A DNA stretch of 64,000 bases from Didemnitutus sp041906465 (GTDB lineage: Bacteria > Verrucomicrobiota > Verrucomicrobiia > Opitutales > Opitutaceae): positions 162,946 through 226,945 of the forward strand of contig JAYRJE010000011.1 of NCBI GenBank assembly GCA_041906465.1. The letters are read 5' to 3'. The notes under the pieces were generated by a model. The model searched no databases, was not told the DNA's origin, and saw only the letters and a program-made list of their open reading frames with translations. Below, piece after piece: positions 29,401 through 37,435 of the stretch. How positions within the stretch are numbered: position 1 is the stretch's first letter; the number at the start of each line of letters is the position of its first letter. A program made the translations under genes and the position numbers.

Positions 29401-31817
29401 CGGCGGCGAACGAAGTTGTTGCCGGATTGAAGCAACGCTTGGATGCCGCAGCCCAAGCTTCCGGCGACGGACTGCGGGTGCAGACCGAGCGGGTGGCGCA
29501 CCTCGAAACCGAACTGGATGCCGCGAAGGCCGCGCTCAAGCAGGCGGAGCAGACCGCCCGGCAGCGCGACAGTGAGCTGGGCTCGCTGCGGGAACAGATC
29601 GCCCGCGCGGCGAAGACAAACGACGCGGCGAACCTTGAAGCGCGCCTGCAGGCCGCCGAGGAGAATCTCAAGAAAACCACCACGGCGCTCAACGGCGCAC
29701 GTCTGGACCACGAACGCGCCGAACGTCAGGCCGCGGCCGCCCTCCGTGAACGGGATGCCGCGCGCACGGCGGTTCAACCGTTGCAGACCGAGCTGACCGC
29801 GACCAAAGCGGCACTCGCCAAGGCCGAGCAGACGACGGATGAACTCAAAGTGGAGCAGGAGAGCTTGCGCCGCCAGTTCGCCCAAGCGAGCGCGGGTTCG
29901 GCATCCTCCTCTGCGCTTCAAGCCAAGCTCGACGAGGCGAGCGAAGCTTGGAAAAAAAGCGACGCCAGCGTCGCGGAGCTCACCGCGGAAAACGATCGCC
30001 TGGCGCGTGAACTGGCCGCGGCCCAAAAAGACGCCGCAGCCGCGGTCGCCTTGCGCCAGGAGTTGACGACGTTGCGCGCGTCCGCCGCCGGGCTCGCGAA
30101 TCTCCCGGAGGAGAACGCTCGCCTGCGTCGCGAAGCCGAGCAGGTGTCGGAATTGCGGGCCACCGCGGAGCGACTCCAGCGCGAGGCGATCCAACGCGGC
30201 CGCGAACTGCAAACCGCGCAGACCCAGCTGGCGGCAGTGCAAAAGCAGCTCGACGATGCACGCGCCGCGCACGCTCGCTCGAACGACGACGAGGCGGCGG
30301 CACTCAAGCTGCGCAGCGATCTCGCCGACGCCACGCAGGCGAACGACCGCTTGCGGACCCAAGTGGCCGAGCTGACCGCGGCCAACGCGAAGCTCGAACA
30401 GGATTTCGCCAATGCGCAGAAGACCGCGGAGGCGGCCCTCGCCGCGCAGGCGCAGGCCGTGAGTGCGGCGCGCCCGGATGCGTATCAGATGGAAATCCGC
30501 ACGCTGCAGGATCGCGTGAAGCAGTTGGAGGCGGTCATCGAGGATGATCGCGTCGCGGCTGCGCGGGAGATCACCACCCTGGCGGAGCAACTCCAGAAGG
30601 CGCGCGAAACCGGCAAGGCTCTCGGCGATGCCAACCGCGCTTTGCTCGCCGCCAAGCAGGCCGACGACGGGCCGAGCCGGGCGGAATTCGAGCAGGTGCA
30701 GGCGCGCGTGCGCGAACTCACCGCGGCCGGCAGCGAGCTCAAGCGTCAGAACGACCGCCTCGCCGCGGACGCCGAGAAGCTCGCCCTTGAGCGCGACGCC
30801 TTGAAGACACAGGTGGCCGAAGCGGAGAAGGCCGAAGGTTCGCACGGTGCGACGGTCGCCGAGCTGACGGAGGCCAACAGCCGGCTCCAGCAGGAAAAGG
30901 CCGATTTCAAGACGCAGATTGCGGTGCTCACGCAGAAGCTCGCCGAAGCGGAGCGGACCACCGGTGCGGACAACGCGAAGTTGACGGAGGAGAACAAAGC
31001 GCTCGACGAGCGGTTGCGAACCGTGGGAGCCCAGCTCGTGACGGCGCAACGGCAGATCGAGCAACTACGGCAGCAGCAGTCCGAGGCCGCGCAAACCGCC
31101 GCGTCGGCGCAGGCTGTGGCTGAGAAAGCGCAGGCGGATTTGGCCCAGCTGCGCGTCCGCCTGGTGGAGGCGGAGAAGGCGAGCGACTCGCAGGGGTCGT
31201 CGGTAGCCGAGTTGACCGCGGCCCACGAGAAGCTGGAGCAGGAGCGCGACGCGCTGCGGCAGCAGCTGGCCAGTGCGCAGGGCGAAGCAGCGCGGCTGGC
31301 CCAGGCCCAGAAGTCGGCCGAACAACTCCGCGCGGAAGCCGAGCGCAGTGCGTCGCAAAACGTGGACGCACTCGCGGCGCAGATGGCGCAGTTGCGGCGC
31401 GAGGTCGAGAACCTGCGGGCGACGAATCAGAGTTTGTCGGAGTCGAATCGCATCCTGGATCGCGAACGCCAGACGGCTGTCGCCCAGTTGCGACAGGAAA
31501 ACAGCGCGCTCGCCGCGCGGCTGGCCCAGGCGCAGGGCACGCTTGACCAGATCGCATCGGCGGCGCGCCTCGGGACGCCGGCGTCCAGCTTGGCGTCGTC
31601 CAACCAGCCCGCGCCGGTCTCGCCTCCATCCGGGGCGGCCCCGGGTGCCGTTGGCGAAGCGCGATATCACGTCGTGACGGATGGCGATTCGCTCTCGCGG
31701 CTCAGCTTGCGCTACTACGGCACAGCGAACCGCTGGCAGGAGATCTACAACGCCAACCGCGATGCGCTCCAGGGAGCCAACGCGCTGCGCGTTGGCCAGC
31801 GATTGCGCATTCCGTGA
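26496..31817 (+). CDS. Giant exported Sel1-repeat / coiled-coil / LysM protein
   Basis: 1773 residues from GTG. Signal peptide region to about residue 38 (VFLCALLSGAPTLRAAD). Six Sel1-type repeats at ~50-285, each A-Q-F/Y-N-L-G-L...G-R-G-V. Then ~1,350 residues of continuous alanine/glutamate-rich coiled coil, and a C-terminal LysM domain (YHVVTDGDSLSRLSLRYYG ... LRVGQRLRIP) at ~1720-1773, which binds peptidoglycan. The coil contains a long internal duplication (ARLDRERAERQ and ARLDHERAERQ versions, about 650 bp apart). It should span the periplasm or extend from the wall as a fibre; a scaffold or division role is possible. No catalytic domain is visible. Confidence 0.85.
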   Translation: MRIVGRIGSIFRLSSSRYWRVTVFLCALLSGAPTLRAADAPVDIAAIRQRAENGDAEAQNALGNSLAQARDHAGAVAWYQRAAAKGFAPAQFNLGLAHELGRGVAADEKQAFSYYLRAAEQGFPAAQFNVGNMYASGRGVAKDDFEASIWFKAAAERGLVEAQYNLGLIYEAGRGLRKDEATAARWYQAAAEQGYARAQYNLGLLYEDGRGVKQDDAAAVRLYRMAAFQGFAPAQNNLGLLYVTGRGGLPADPATAFAWLTLGTEGGATSQGRDYVARTLTAEQRTQSERVLTELRGQLRRPASAPQVAAATDSGAPRPPAPTGVSEKTLRDDLERLQSANNRLAEANQRLTLEKARAESEKAELEKWAQSLEKSLNERGDSANNLERARAELAEVQRRLGESTAQVAKLEKDLVTAREEVAAKSGNDLRALQDEIARLRRLAGEASSLRAINSRLENDVARLKTGATSPAQLEQLREQLNTSLAAEEKARAELKTALAELASARTATANIPALQAELEAARTAAKTADAAVSELGSLRERVQQLTDENAKLAVAAQRNDAPLVAAKKQIEDLQTQLAVAEADRASIRQDAGQLRDEFRKTRDALAAAEQQRQQLQAELASLREAAQSAQAAATQLASLRAENERLTAAARDTRELDAARVRVGSLEKEVAEATGARARIADELAALKKNLAQSEAAAENLRTQLAAATQAADAAQSGAAAVVGLREQLAASEARALTAQKELSARTSELQALQQSFAAARSQAERVPALERDLASAAQQTQRTSALEKELATARSALAAAEQAAQQRGAEAEQLRQQLTRTSKDEEKNSDLATRLAAAEDALKQVNTTLSGARLDRERAERQAVAAQRERDTARAGVEPLRQELAAAQAALAKAEQTSRDLAAEKQSLQGQLTQARAAGADATATQAKLGETIAALEKADAAARELRTQLATANTRAERVPQLEQELAAANEVVAGLKQRLDAAAQASGDGLRVQTERVAHLETELDAAKAALKQAEQTARQRDSELGSLREQIARAAKTNDAANLEARLQAAEENLKKTTTALNGARLDHERAERQAAAALRERDAARTAVQPLQTELTATKAALAKAEQTTDELKVEQESLRRQFAQASAGSASSSALQAKLDEASEAWKKSDASVAELTAENDRLARELAAAQKDAAAAVALRQELTTLRASAAGLANLPEENARLRREAEQVSELRATAERLQREAIQRGRELQTAQTQLAAVQKQLDDARAAHARSNDDEAAALKLRSDLADATQANDRLRTQVAELTAANAKLEQDFANAQKTAEAALAAQAQAVSAARPDAYQMEIRTLQDRVKQLEAVIEDDRVAAAREITTLAEQLQKARETGKALGDANRALLAAKQADDGPSRAEFEQVQARVRELTAAGSELKRQNDRLAADAEKLALERDALKTQVAEAEKAEGSHGATVAELTEANSRLQQEKADFKTQIAVLTQKLAEAERTTGADNAKLTEENKALDERLRTVGAQLVTAQRQIEQLRQQQSEAAQTAASAQAVAEKAQADLAQLRVRLVEAEKASDSQGSSVAELTAAHEKLEQERDALRQQLASAQGEAARLAQAQKSAEQLRAEAERSASQNVDALAAQMAQLRREVENLRATNQSLSESNRILDRERQTAVAQLRQENSALAARLAQAQGTLDQIASAARLGTPASSLASSNQPAPVSPPSGAAPGAVGEARYHVVTDGDSLSRLSLRYYGTANRWQEIYNANRDALQGANALRVGQRLRIP

Positions 31818-31958
31818 GCGATCGTCGCGAGGCGGCGGATTTCCAGGCATTCGCCCTGGGGTAGGTTACCGCTGCGGATAACTCGTGGAAACCGCCGTGT
31901 CCGGAGCAGTGGCGCAGCGAGCGCGCCACCTACGACAGGACCGGGGCACCAGAAACGA

Positions 31959-31984
31959 AAAGCCCGCGCAAGCGCGCGGGCTTT
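31959..31984 (-). terminator. Rho-independent terminator, strongest on minus strand
   Basis: Stem AGCCCGCGC / GCGCGGGCT with loop AAGC. The minus-strand 3' side is TTTTCGTTTC; the plus side has only CTTTCGG. It lies between the convergent giant LysM gene and the small gene at 32020, and could serve both. Confidence 0.8.
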
Positions 31985-32019
31985 CGGACTATGGAGCTGA
32001 AGAAAATCGCTGAGACGTG

Positions 32020-32259
32020 TCAGGCAACGGCCGACTTGGTCGGCTGCGCCTGACCGAGGAGGTGTTGGAAGAAGGAATCGCGGCGCTGGCGAGCGACGGC
32101 GAGGTCCTTGGTGCCGAGCGAGCGGCGGATGCGCTCCTTCGTGAAGGGCGTCGGATAAACGGTGTAGTGGAGGAACCACGTGCCGTTGTTGTTCCACAAG
32201 TGGTGGTTCGGGTTCTCGGCGTTGACGCGGAGGGCGGGGAGGGTGATGACGTTGGACAT
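32020..32259 (-). CDS. Small protein resembling a tyrosine-recombinase arm-binding domain
   Basis: 79 residues from ATG 32259. The middle reads NNNGTWFLHYTVYPTPFTKE, then RIRRSLGTKDLAVARQRRD and FFQHLL. The R-R-S-L-G-T-K-D-x-x-x-A-R pattern is that of the N-terminal DNA-binding arm of phage/IS integrases, yet no catalytic domain follows: the frame stops and a terminator begins 36 bp later. It may be a free-standing DNA-binding protein or an integrase remnant. Its leader carries another terminator-like hairpin (32322-32350). Function unknown. Confidence 0.55.
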   Translation of the reverse strand: MSNVITLPALRVNAENPNHHLWNNNGTWFLHYTVYPTPFTKERIRRSLGTKDLAVARQRRDSFFQHLLGQAQPTKSAVA

Positions 32260-32321
32260 GATGCGTGAGCGGTTGATGTGATGTTAATCGTTCGCGCTTC
32301 AGGTTTCTTTCCTGAAAAACG

Positions 32322-32357
32322 AAAGCCGCCTGAGGGCATCAGGCGGCTTTTCGCTTT
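32322..32357. terminator. Bidirectional terminator / possible attenuator
   Basis: Stem AAAGCCGCCTGA / TCAGGCGGCTTT with loop GGGCA. Plus side is followed by TCGCTTTTTT, minus side by CGTTTTTC. On the minus strand it sits 63 bp before the ATG of the 79-residue gene, so it could attenuate that gene. A second small hairpin (CAGG-TTTCTTT-CCTG) lies between the two. Confidence 0.7.
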
Positions 32358-32360
32358 TTT

Positions 32361-32679
32361 CGGAGGAGTTTTTTGTTCGAGCGTTTTACCGCCCGCGCAT
32401 CCGGGTGACTTTCGTCACTCGGAACCACCGTGATCACTCCTAGACCCGGTTGGCAGAACCGGCGGATTGCTCCGTCGATCCTTTCCTGATGCAGCGCGAA
32501 AGGAACAAATCAGCGCGCGTGGCGCCAGAAAAATCTTTGCGCGAAATTTCGCGTTGCGGGCACGTCGCGCGGCAAATCGCTGCATTTGGTGCGCTTAGCG
32601 CGAAGTTTGCGGCGAAAAAAATCTTTCGCGCGGCCACTTTTCAGGCGCCAGAACGTATCTATTCTGATTCAGTTTAGAC
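32361..32679. other. Gene-free stretch, 319 bp
   Basis: No convincing reading frame. It holds several short palindromes (CGCGAAATTTCGCG at 32540-32553, GGTGACTTTCGTCACTC near 32404) and A/T-richer patches such as GAAAAAAATCTTTC, and probably the promoter of the XRE-type gene at 32680. It is a candidate for an untranslated RNA ending at one of the flanking terminators. Confidence 0.4.
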
Positions 32680-32982
32680 ATGGAACAAGACAAGCGGCAT
32701 CGCTTCGAGGAGACTTCGACTGAGCGTCTGCGCGACGAGGGCATCTACAGCGATGTGGAAGCTACCGCGCTGAAGCGTGTGATCGCGACCACGCTCATGC
32801 ATCGCATGGAGCGCCTGGACATGTCGGTGTCGGAGCTCGCACGCACGCTCGGCACGAGTCGCGCGGCGGTGAATCGCGTGCTCGATCCGCTGAATACCTC
32901 GCTGACGCTGAACACGCTGAGCCGCGTCGCCGCGGCGCTCGGGTGTCGGGTGAAATTGGAGATCGTCGTGCCGAGAGAGTGA
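32680..32982 (+). CDS. XRE-family HTH regulator, antitoxin-like
   Basis: 100 residues. The Cro/C1-type helix-turn-helix is at residues ~50-80: LDMSVSELARTLGTSRAAVN with LNTLSRVAAALGCRVKLEI after it. This form, with an N-terminal extension and a C-terminal V-K-L-E-I strand, is common among HigA/MqsA-like antitoxins and small repressors. No toxin gene is adjacent: upstream is non-coding and downstream is a convergent exported-protein gene. A stand-alone regulator is therefore as likely as an orphan antitoxin. Confidence 0.8.
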   Translation: MEQDKRHRFEETSTERLRDEGIYSDVEATALKRVIATTLMHRMERLDMSVSELARTLGTSRAAVNRVLDPLNTSLTLNTLSRVAAALGCRVKLEIVVPRE

Positions 32983-32994
32983 TGCGACAGCGCG

Positions 32995-33438
32995 TCAGCG
33001 GAAACGCCACGAGAGCGAAAAATTCAACGTTGCGTAGGTATAGCTGCGGATGCGCGGAATGCCGACCAAATCGATCGCGAGTGAATCAGTGAGCGGCAGG
33101 GTGACGACCGCGGCGCCGAGCGGCACGATGCCGCCGTTGTTGAAGCGGTAGTGATGCGTCGCGCCGGCGATGCCGCCGGCCAAGATGCGGCCGAGGCACC
33201 ACTGCCTGCCGATATAAGCGTAGCCGGCGGTGCGTCCAATGGAGTTCCGGAAAATACCGGCACCGAGCAGGTAGTTTTGCGGCGAACGACGCAGCACCCC
33301 GAGACCGGGCGTGTCGTTGGTGAGGTCGTCTTGTGCCGTGTGCTCGTGCAGGCTGTAGACTTGAGCGGTGACATGCCAGGTGGCGTTGGCCGCACGGGCG
33401 GCGAGGCCGAGGCAGCAGAACAGGAGCAGGAGGCGCAT
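32995..33438 (-). CDS. Small exported protein, probably a beta-barrel
   Basis: 147 residues from ATG 33438, chosen because it begins a signal peptide (MRLLLLFCCLGLAARAANA). The mature chain alternates hydrophobic strands with glycine turns (YLLGAGIFRNSIGRTAGYAY, HHYRFNNGGIVPLGAAVVTL) and ends LNFSLSWRFR, close to an outer-membrane C-terminal signature. The size is right for an eight-strand barrel like PagP, but I see no firm family match. It ends 12 bp from the convergent XRE gene. Confidence 0.6.
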   Translation of the reverse strand: MRLLLLFCCLGLAARAANATWHVTAQVYSLHEHTAQDDLTNDTPGLGVLRRSPQNYLLGAGIFRNSIGRTAGYAYIGRQWCLGRILAGGIAGATHHYRFNNGGIVPLGAAVVTLPLTDSLAIDLVGIPRIRSYTYATLNFSLSWRFR

Positions 33439-33533
33439 GGCGCGGATTATCGGTGGCGCGCGGTGGCGTGCAGTAGCAAAGGCCGGGCGAACTCTCCGGT
33501 CTGGCGGTCGGAATTTTCCCCGAACGCAATCTT

Positions 33534-36500
33534 TCAATGGAAGTCGTGCGAGGCCTGTGCCGGCAAAGTGTCGCAGCGGAGCGGCTCGATGATCTCCGCT
33601 TTCACGTGTTGCACGCCGGAGACGTTTTGCAGCGGACCGGTGATGCGCAGCGAGGGCTCCTGTGTGATGACGAGGCGCAGGCGCTCGAAAAGCTGCGGAA
33701 GCACGACCGCGTTGGCGATGCCGGTTTCGTCTTCGAGGCTGATGAACACGAACCCTTTCGCGGTGCCGGGGCGCTGGCGGCAGATGACGGAGCCGGCGAT
33801 AGTCACGCGCGCGCCGTCGGGTGTCTCTCGCAGGGCGCTGGCCGGAGTGACGTCAGCCAACTGTGCGCGCAAAGCGGCCATCGGGTGGTCGTCGGTGGTG
33901 AGGCCGAGTCCGGCAAAGTCGGCCTGCATTTCTTCGACCGGAGACATACGCGCGAGCGGTGAGCCTTCGCGATACGCTTCGGCGAATTGGCGGAACAGCG
34001 ATTCATTGTCGGACCACGCGGCCTCGATGTCCCAGAGCGCGGTTCGGCGGTCGTTCGAGAGCGCGTTGAACGCGCCAACGGCCGCAAGGGCACGGCGCTC
34101 CGCCGCCGTGAAATCGGTGCGGCGGAGAAAGTCATCGAGGGTCGTGAAGGCGTTGCTCTCGCGGGTGGCGAGCATCTGCGTCACCGCCGTTTCGCGGAGG
34201 CCTTTGACGTAGCGCAGGCCGATGCGGATGAGGCGGTCGCCTTCGACGGTGCATTCCCAGCGCGAGGCGCAGACGCAGACAGGATGAGCTTTCAGGTCGC
34301 GACCGCCGCGCTTGGCGTCCTGGAGGAGCGTCGCCGGAGAATAGAAGCCCATGGGCTGGTTATTCAGCAGGGCGGCGTAGAACGGGGCGGGGCGGTGAAT
34401 CTTCAGCCATGTGCTGAAGTAGGCGAGCATCGCGAAGCCGATCGCGTGCGATTCGGGAAAACCGTAGGCGGAGAAGGTCGTGGTGGCTTGGACAACTTTT
34501 TGAACAACCTCCTCGTGGTAACCCTGGCGACGCAAAGCGAGGGTGAGCTTCGCCATCGAGCGCGGGAGCCGTTCGGGATCTTTGGTGAAGCCCATCGCGC
34601 GGCGCAGTTCCTCGGCCTCGCCGCCGGTAAATTTCGCGAGTTGAATCGCGAGTTGCAGCATTTGCTCCTGAAACAGGATCACGCCCTTCGTGCGTTCGAG
34701 GATCGGCTTCACAATGTGCGCCACACTCGGGTGGATGTAGTCGACTTGCTCGGTGCCATCGCGGCGGCGAATAAGCGGGTGAACGAGATTTCCCGTGATC
34801 GGACCGGGACGGATGATGGCGACTTGCATCGCGAGGTCGTAGAGGTCGCGCGGTTTGAAGCGCGGCAACGTCGCCATCTGGGCGCGGCTCTCGATCTGGA
34901 ACACGCCCACGGTATCGGCGGCGCGGATTTTCTCGTAGGTCAGCGGGTCGTCCGGCGGGATGTCGTCGAGCTTGCGGATCACCGGATCGTTCTGTGCTAC
35001 GCAAAACTCCACGGTTTCCTGCAGCACGGCCATCATGCCGAGACCGAGGAAATCGATCTTCACGATGCCGAGGTTTTCGCAGTCGTCCTTGTCCCATTGG
35101 CAGACGCTGCGGTCGGGCATCGTGGCGGGTTCGAGCGGCACGACTTTGTCGAGCTGGTGCTGGGCGATCACCATGCCACCGGAGTGTTGACCGAGGTGAC
35201 GTGGCAGGGCGCGGCGGAAGTGCTGGTGCAAGCGCACCATCGCTTCGGCGCGTGGATGGTGATCGGCGATGCCGGAAAGCCGGAGTTGTTCCTGCAGGTC
35301 GAGCGTCTGCGGAAAATCGCCGTTGGCGTAGAGGCTCGAGAAACGATCGAGCGCGTCCTCGCCGAAGCCGAGCACTTTGCCGACTTCGCGGATCGTGCTG
35401 CGGCCGCGATAGGTGATGACATTGGCGGTCATCGCGGCACCGCGACGACCGTAGCGCGCGTAGACTTCCTGAATGACACGCTCGCGGCGCTCGCCGCTGG
35501 GAAAATCGAGATCGATGTCGGGCCAGGAGGGATTGCCGTCCGGGCCGACGCGGCTGTCGTTCAGGAAGCGATCGAAGAGGAGCTTGTTCTTGATCGGATC
35601 GACGGCGGTGATGCCGAGCACGTAGCAGACCGCGCTGTTGGCGGCGCTGCCGCGGCCTTGGACGATGATTTTGTTTTTCCGCGCCCAGGCGCAGATGTCC
35701 CACACGATCAGAAAATAGCCGGAGAATTTCAGGCGCGCGATGAGCTCGAGTTCGCGATCGAGCTGTGCCGTCCAACGTGAGTCGAGTTTCCCGACCTTCT
35801 GATGCGCCGCTTCGTAAGCCGTCTGGCGCAGGTAGTCGTCCATGCTCTCGCCGTTGGGCGTCGAATAAGAGGGAAATTGGTAGCCGAGGTTTTGCAGCGT
35901 GAACGCGAGCCGCTGCTCGAGTCGCACGGAGTTGGCGATGGCTTCGGGTAGGTCGCGGAAAAGCGCCTGCATTTCGCGCGCGGACTTCAGGTGGCGTTGC
36001 GAATTGATCTCCAGCTTGCGACCGGCTGCGTCGAGCGTGGTGTGGTGACGCAGACACGTGAAGACATCGGCGACGATGCGGTGCTCAGGCACGGCGTAGT
36101 TGGCGCCCCCGGTCGCGAGCAGCGGCAGCCGGCGCGCCGCCGCCAGGTCGCGCAGGAAGGCCACCTCGCGATCCTCGCCGCGGATTTGGTGGCGTTGCAC
36201 CTCGACGAAAAGCCGCGCGCGCGTCGGATCGGTTTCGGAGCCGAAGATCGCGGAGAGTTTATCGAGTGCAGTGCCGGCGGCAGCGCTGCCGCCGCGGTGC
36301 CATGCGGAACGCACCGGGCCTTCCTCGTCGCCGGTGAGCGCGATGAGCCCGTCGGAAAAGCGCGCCAGCTCCTCCCACGTGGCGAAGCACGGACGCTTGC
36401 GCTCGGTTGGCGGAGCGAGATCGGCTGGCGGAGCGCGTTGACCCCGACGCGCTTCGGACGTCGCACGCGCGGTCGTGGTCTTGAACGCGTTGAGGTCAAC

Positions 36501-37433
36501 GCATTCCACCCGCTCGGTCATCTTCGCCTCGGTGATGAGCTGGCAGAGGTTTTGGTAGCCGGTGCGATTGGCGACGAGCAGCGGCACGACGGTGCCGTCC
36601 GCCATGGTGATTTCGGCGCCGACGCGCGGGCGCATCGCGAATTTGTTCTCCTGTGCGCTGCCGTAGAATCGCGGCGCGCCGTAGACGCCGTCGCGATCGA
36701 GGAGGGCTACCGCCGGCAGGTCCGTGATCTCCACGGCGCTCTTCACATAGTCTTCCGGCAGCGAGGCGCCGCGGAGGAAACTGAAGGCGCTGCGCGCGTG
36801 GAGTTCGACGTAGGTGGGGGCGGCTTGGGGCCGCGAGGACGGAAGAGAAACGGTGCCGGTCGGAACGCACAGCGGCCAGCGTCCGACGATTTCATGCTGC
36901 GCGTGCCCCACGAGACTGTGCAGGAGGACGAATTCAGTGACGGTCCAATCGATGGGAGACACCGCGTGCTGATCGACTATCGCGCGCTCCCAAAACAGCG
37001 TGACGTGCGGATTGAAGCCGGGTTCGACGAGTTCACCGACGCCGTGGGCTTTCAAGGCCGCTCCCAGGGCGTGGTGAAACGCTTTTAAGGGGGCGAACGA
37101 TGCATTGAGACAGAGCGCGAACGGCTTTTTCGGCCGCCGATGCTTGAAGCTCAGAACGTGATCGAAGGTGACCTGGAACGGTTCGAAAAGTAGAGCGGAC
37201 GCCGCGGCGCGCGCGGCGGTGAGTCTGTCTTGCGGCAGGATGCTGCCGCTGCCGAGCGCATGCAGGCTGAGGTGCAGGTTTTCCGGTTTGATACGATAGC
37301 TGCGTAAGCCGTGGCGCGCGCTCAGTTCATCCTGGAGTTGGCTGATGGCGTCGCGCGCCGGCGGCGCCGGCTGGAGCGCGAAGAACCAAGCGTCTTCCCG
37401 ATGGACGAAGGAGGGGGCGCGAGAGGTGGGCAT
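33534..37433 (-). CDS. dnaE2: 2H phosphoesterase-DnaE2 fusion: error-prone DNA polymerase III alpha subunit
   Basis: 1299 residues from ATG 37433. Residues ~10-185 are a LigT-like 2H phosphoesterase domain with both motifs, HLSL (H54, S56) and HVTL (H143, T145). From ~208 on it is DnaE2: the PHP domain opens with YVELHARSAFSFLRGAS, the polymerase core has WPDIDLDF and a third acid in KIDFLGLG, and the OB fold includes VTIAGSVICRQRPGTAKGF. DnaE2 does mutagenic lesion bypass together with ImuA and ImuB. The imuB stop is 2 bp before its ATG. Residues ~309-336 are encoded by an 84-bp palindromic repeat. The only nearby internal start that would free DnaE2 is GTG at codon 175. Confidence 0.93.
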   Translation of the reverse strand: MPTSRAPSFVHREDAWFFALQPAPPARDAISQLQDELSARHGLRSYRIKPENLHLSLHALGSGSILPQDRLTAARAAASALLFEPFQVTFDHVLSFKHRRPKKPFALCLNASFAPLKAFHHALGAALKAHGVGELVEPGFNPHVTLFWERAIVDQHAVSPIDWTVTEFVLLHSLVGHAQHEIVGRWPLCVPTGTVSLPSSRPQAAPTYVELHARSAFSFLRGASLPEDYVKSAVEITDLPAVALLDRDGVYGAPRFYGSAQENKFAMRPRVGAEITMADGTVVPLLVANRTGYQNLCQLITEAKMTERVECVDLNAFKTTTARATSEARRGQRAPPADLAPPTERKRPCFATWEELARFSDGLIALTGDEEGPVRSAWHRGGSAAAGTALDKLSAIFGSETDPTRARLFVEVQRHQIRGEDREVAFLRDLAAARRLPLLATGGANYAVPEHRIVADVFTCLRHHTTLDAAGRKLEINSQRHLKSAREMQALFRDLPEAIANSVRLEQRLAFTLQNLGYQFPSYSTPNGESMDDYLRQTAYEAAHQKVGKLDSRWTAQLDRELELIARLKFSGYFLIVWDICAWARKNKIIVQGRGSAANSAVCYVLGITAVDPIKNKLLFDRFLNDSRVGPDGNPSWPDIDLDFPSGERRERVIQEVYARYGRRGAAMTANVITYRGRSTIREVGKVLGFGEDALDRFSSLYANGDFPQTLDLQEQLRLSGIADHHPRAEAMVRLHQHFRRALPRHLGQHSGGMVIAQHQLDKVVPLEPATMPDRSVCQWDKDDCENLGIVKIDFLGLGMMAVLQETVEFCVAQNDPVIRKLDDIPPDDPLTYEKIRAADTVGVFQIESRAQMATLPRFKPRDLYDLAMQVAIIRPGPITGNLVHPLIRRRDGTEQVDYIHPSVAHIVKPILERTKGVILFQEQMLQLAIQLAKFTGGEAEELRRAMGFTKDPERLPRSMAKLTLALRRQGYHEEVVQKVVQATTTFSAYGFPESHAIGFAMLAYFSTWLKIHRPAPFYAALLNNQPMGFYSPATLLQDAKRGGRDLKAHPVCVCASRWECTVEGDRLIRIGLRYVKGLRETAVTQMLATRESNAFTTLDDFLRRTDFTAAERRALAAVGAFNALSNDRRTALWDIEAAWSDNESLFRQFAEAYREGSPLARMSPVEEMQADFAGLGLTTDDHPMAALRAQLADVTPASALRETPDGARVTIAGSVICRQRPGTAKGFVFISLEDETGIANAVVLPQLFERLRLVITQEPSLRITGPLQNVSGVQHVKAEIIEPLRCDTLPAQASHDFH
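36427..36510. repeat. 84-bp palindromic repeat inside dnaE2
   Basis: It starts GGCGGAGCGCGTTGACC and ends GAGGTCAACGCATTCCACC, matching the intergenic copy at 53494-53568 (GGTGGAGCGCGTTGATC ... GGGGTCAACGCGCTCCACC). Length 84 = 28 codons, so the reading frame is kept. Flanking DnaE2 residues (LCQLITEAKMTER before; ATWEELARFSDGLIAL after) would be contiguous in ordinary family members. Confidence 0.8.
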
Positions 37434-37435
37434 GG

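Noticed and set aside
32680..33438. Toxin-antitoxin pair of the XRE gene and the convergent small gene
   Set aside because: The second gene is convergent and encodes an exported barrel-like protein, not a toxin.
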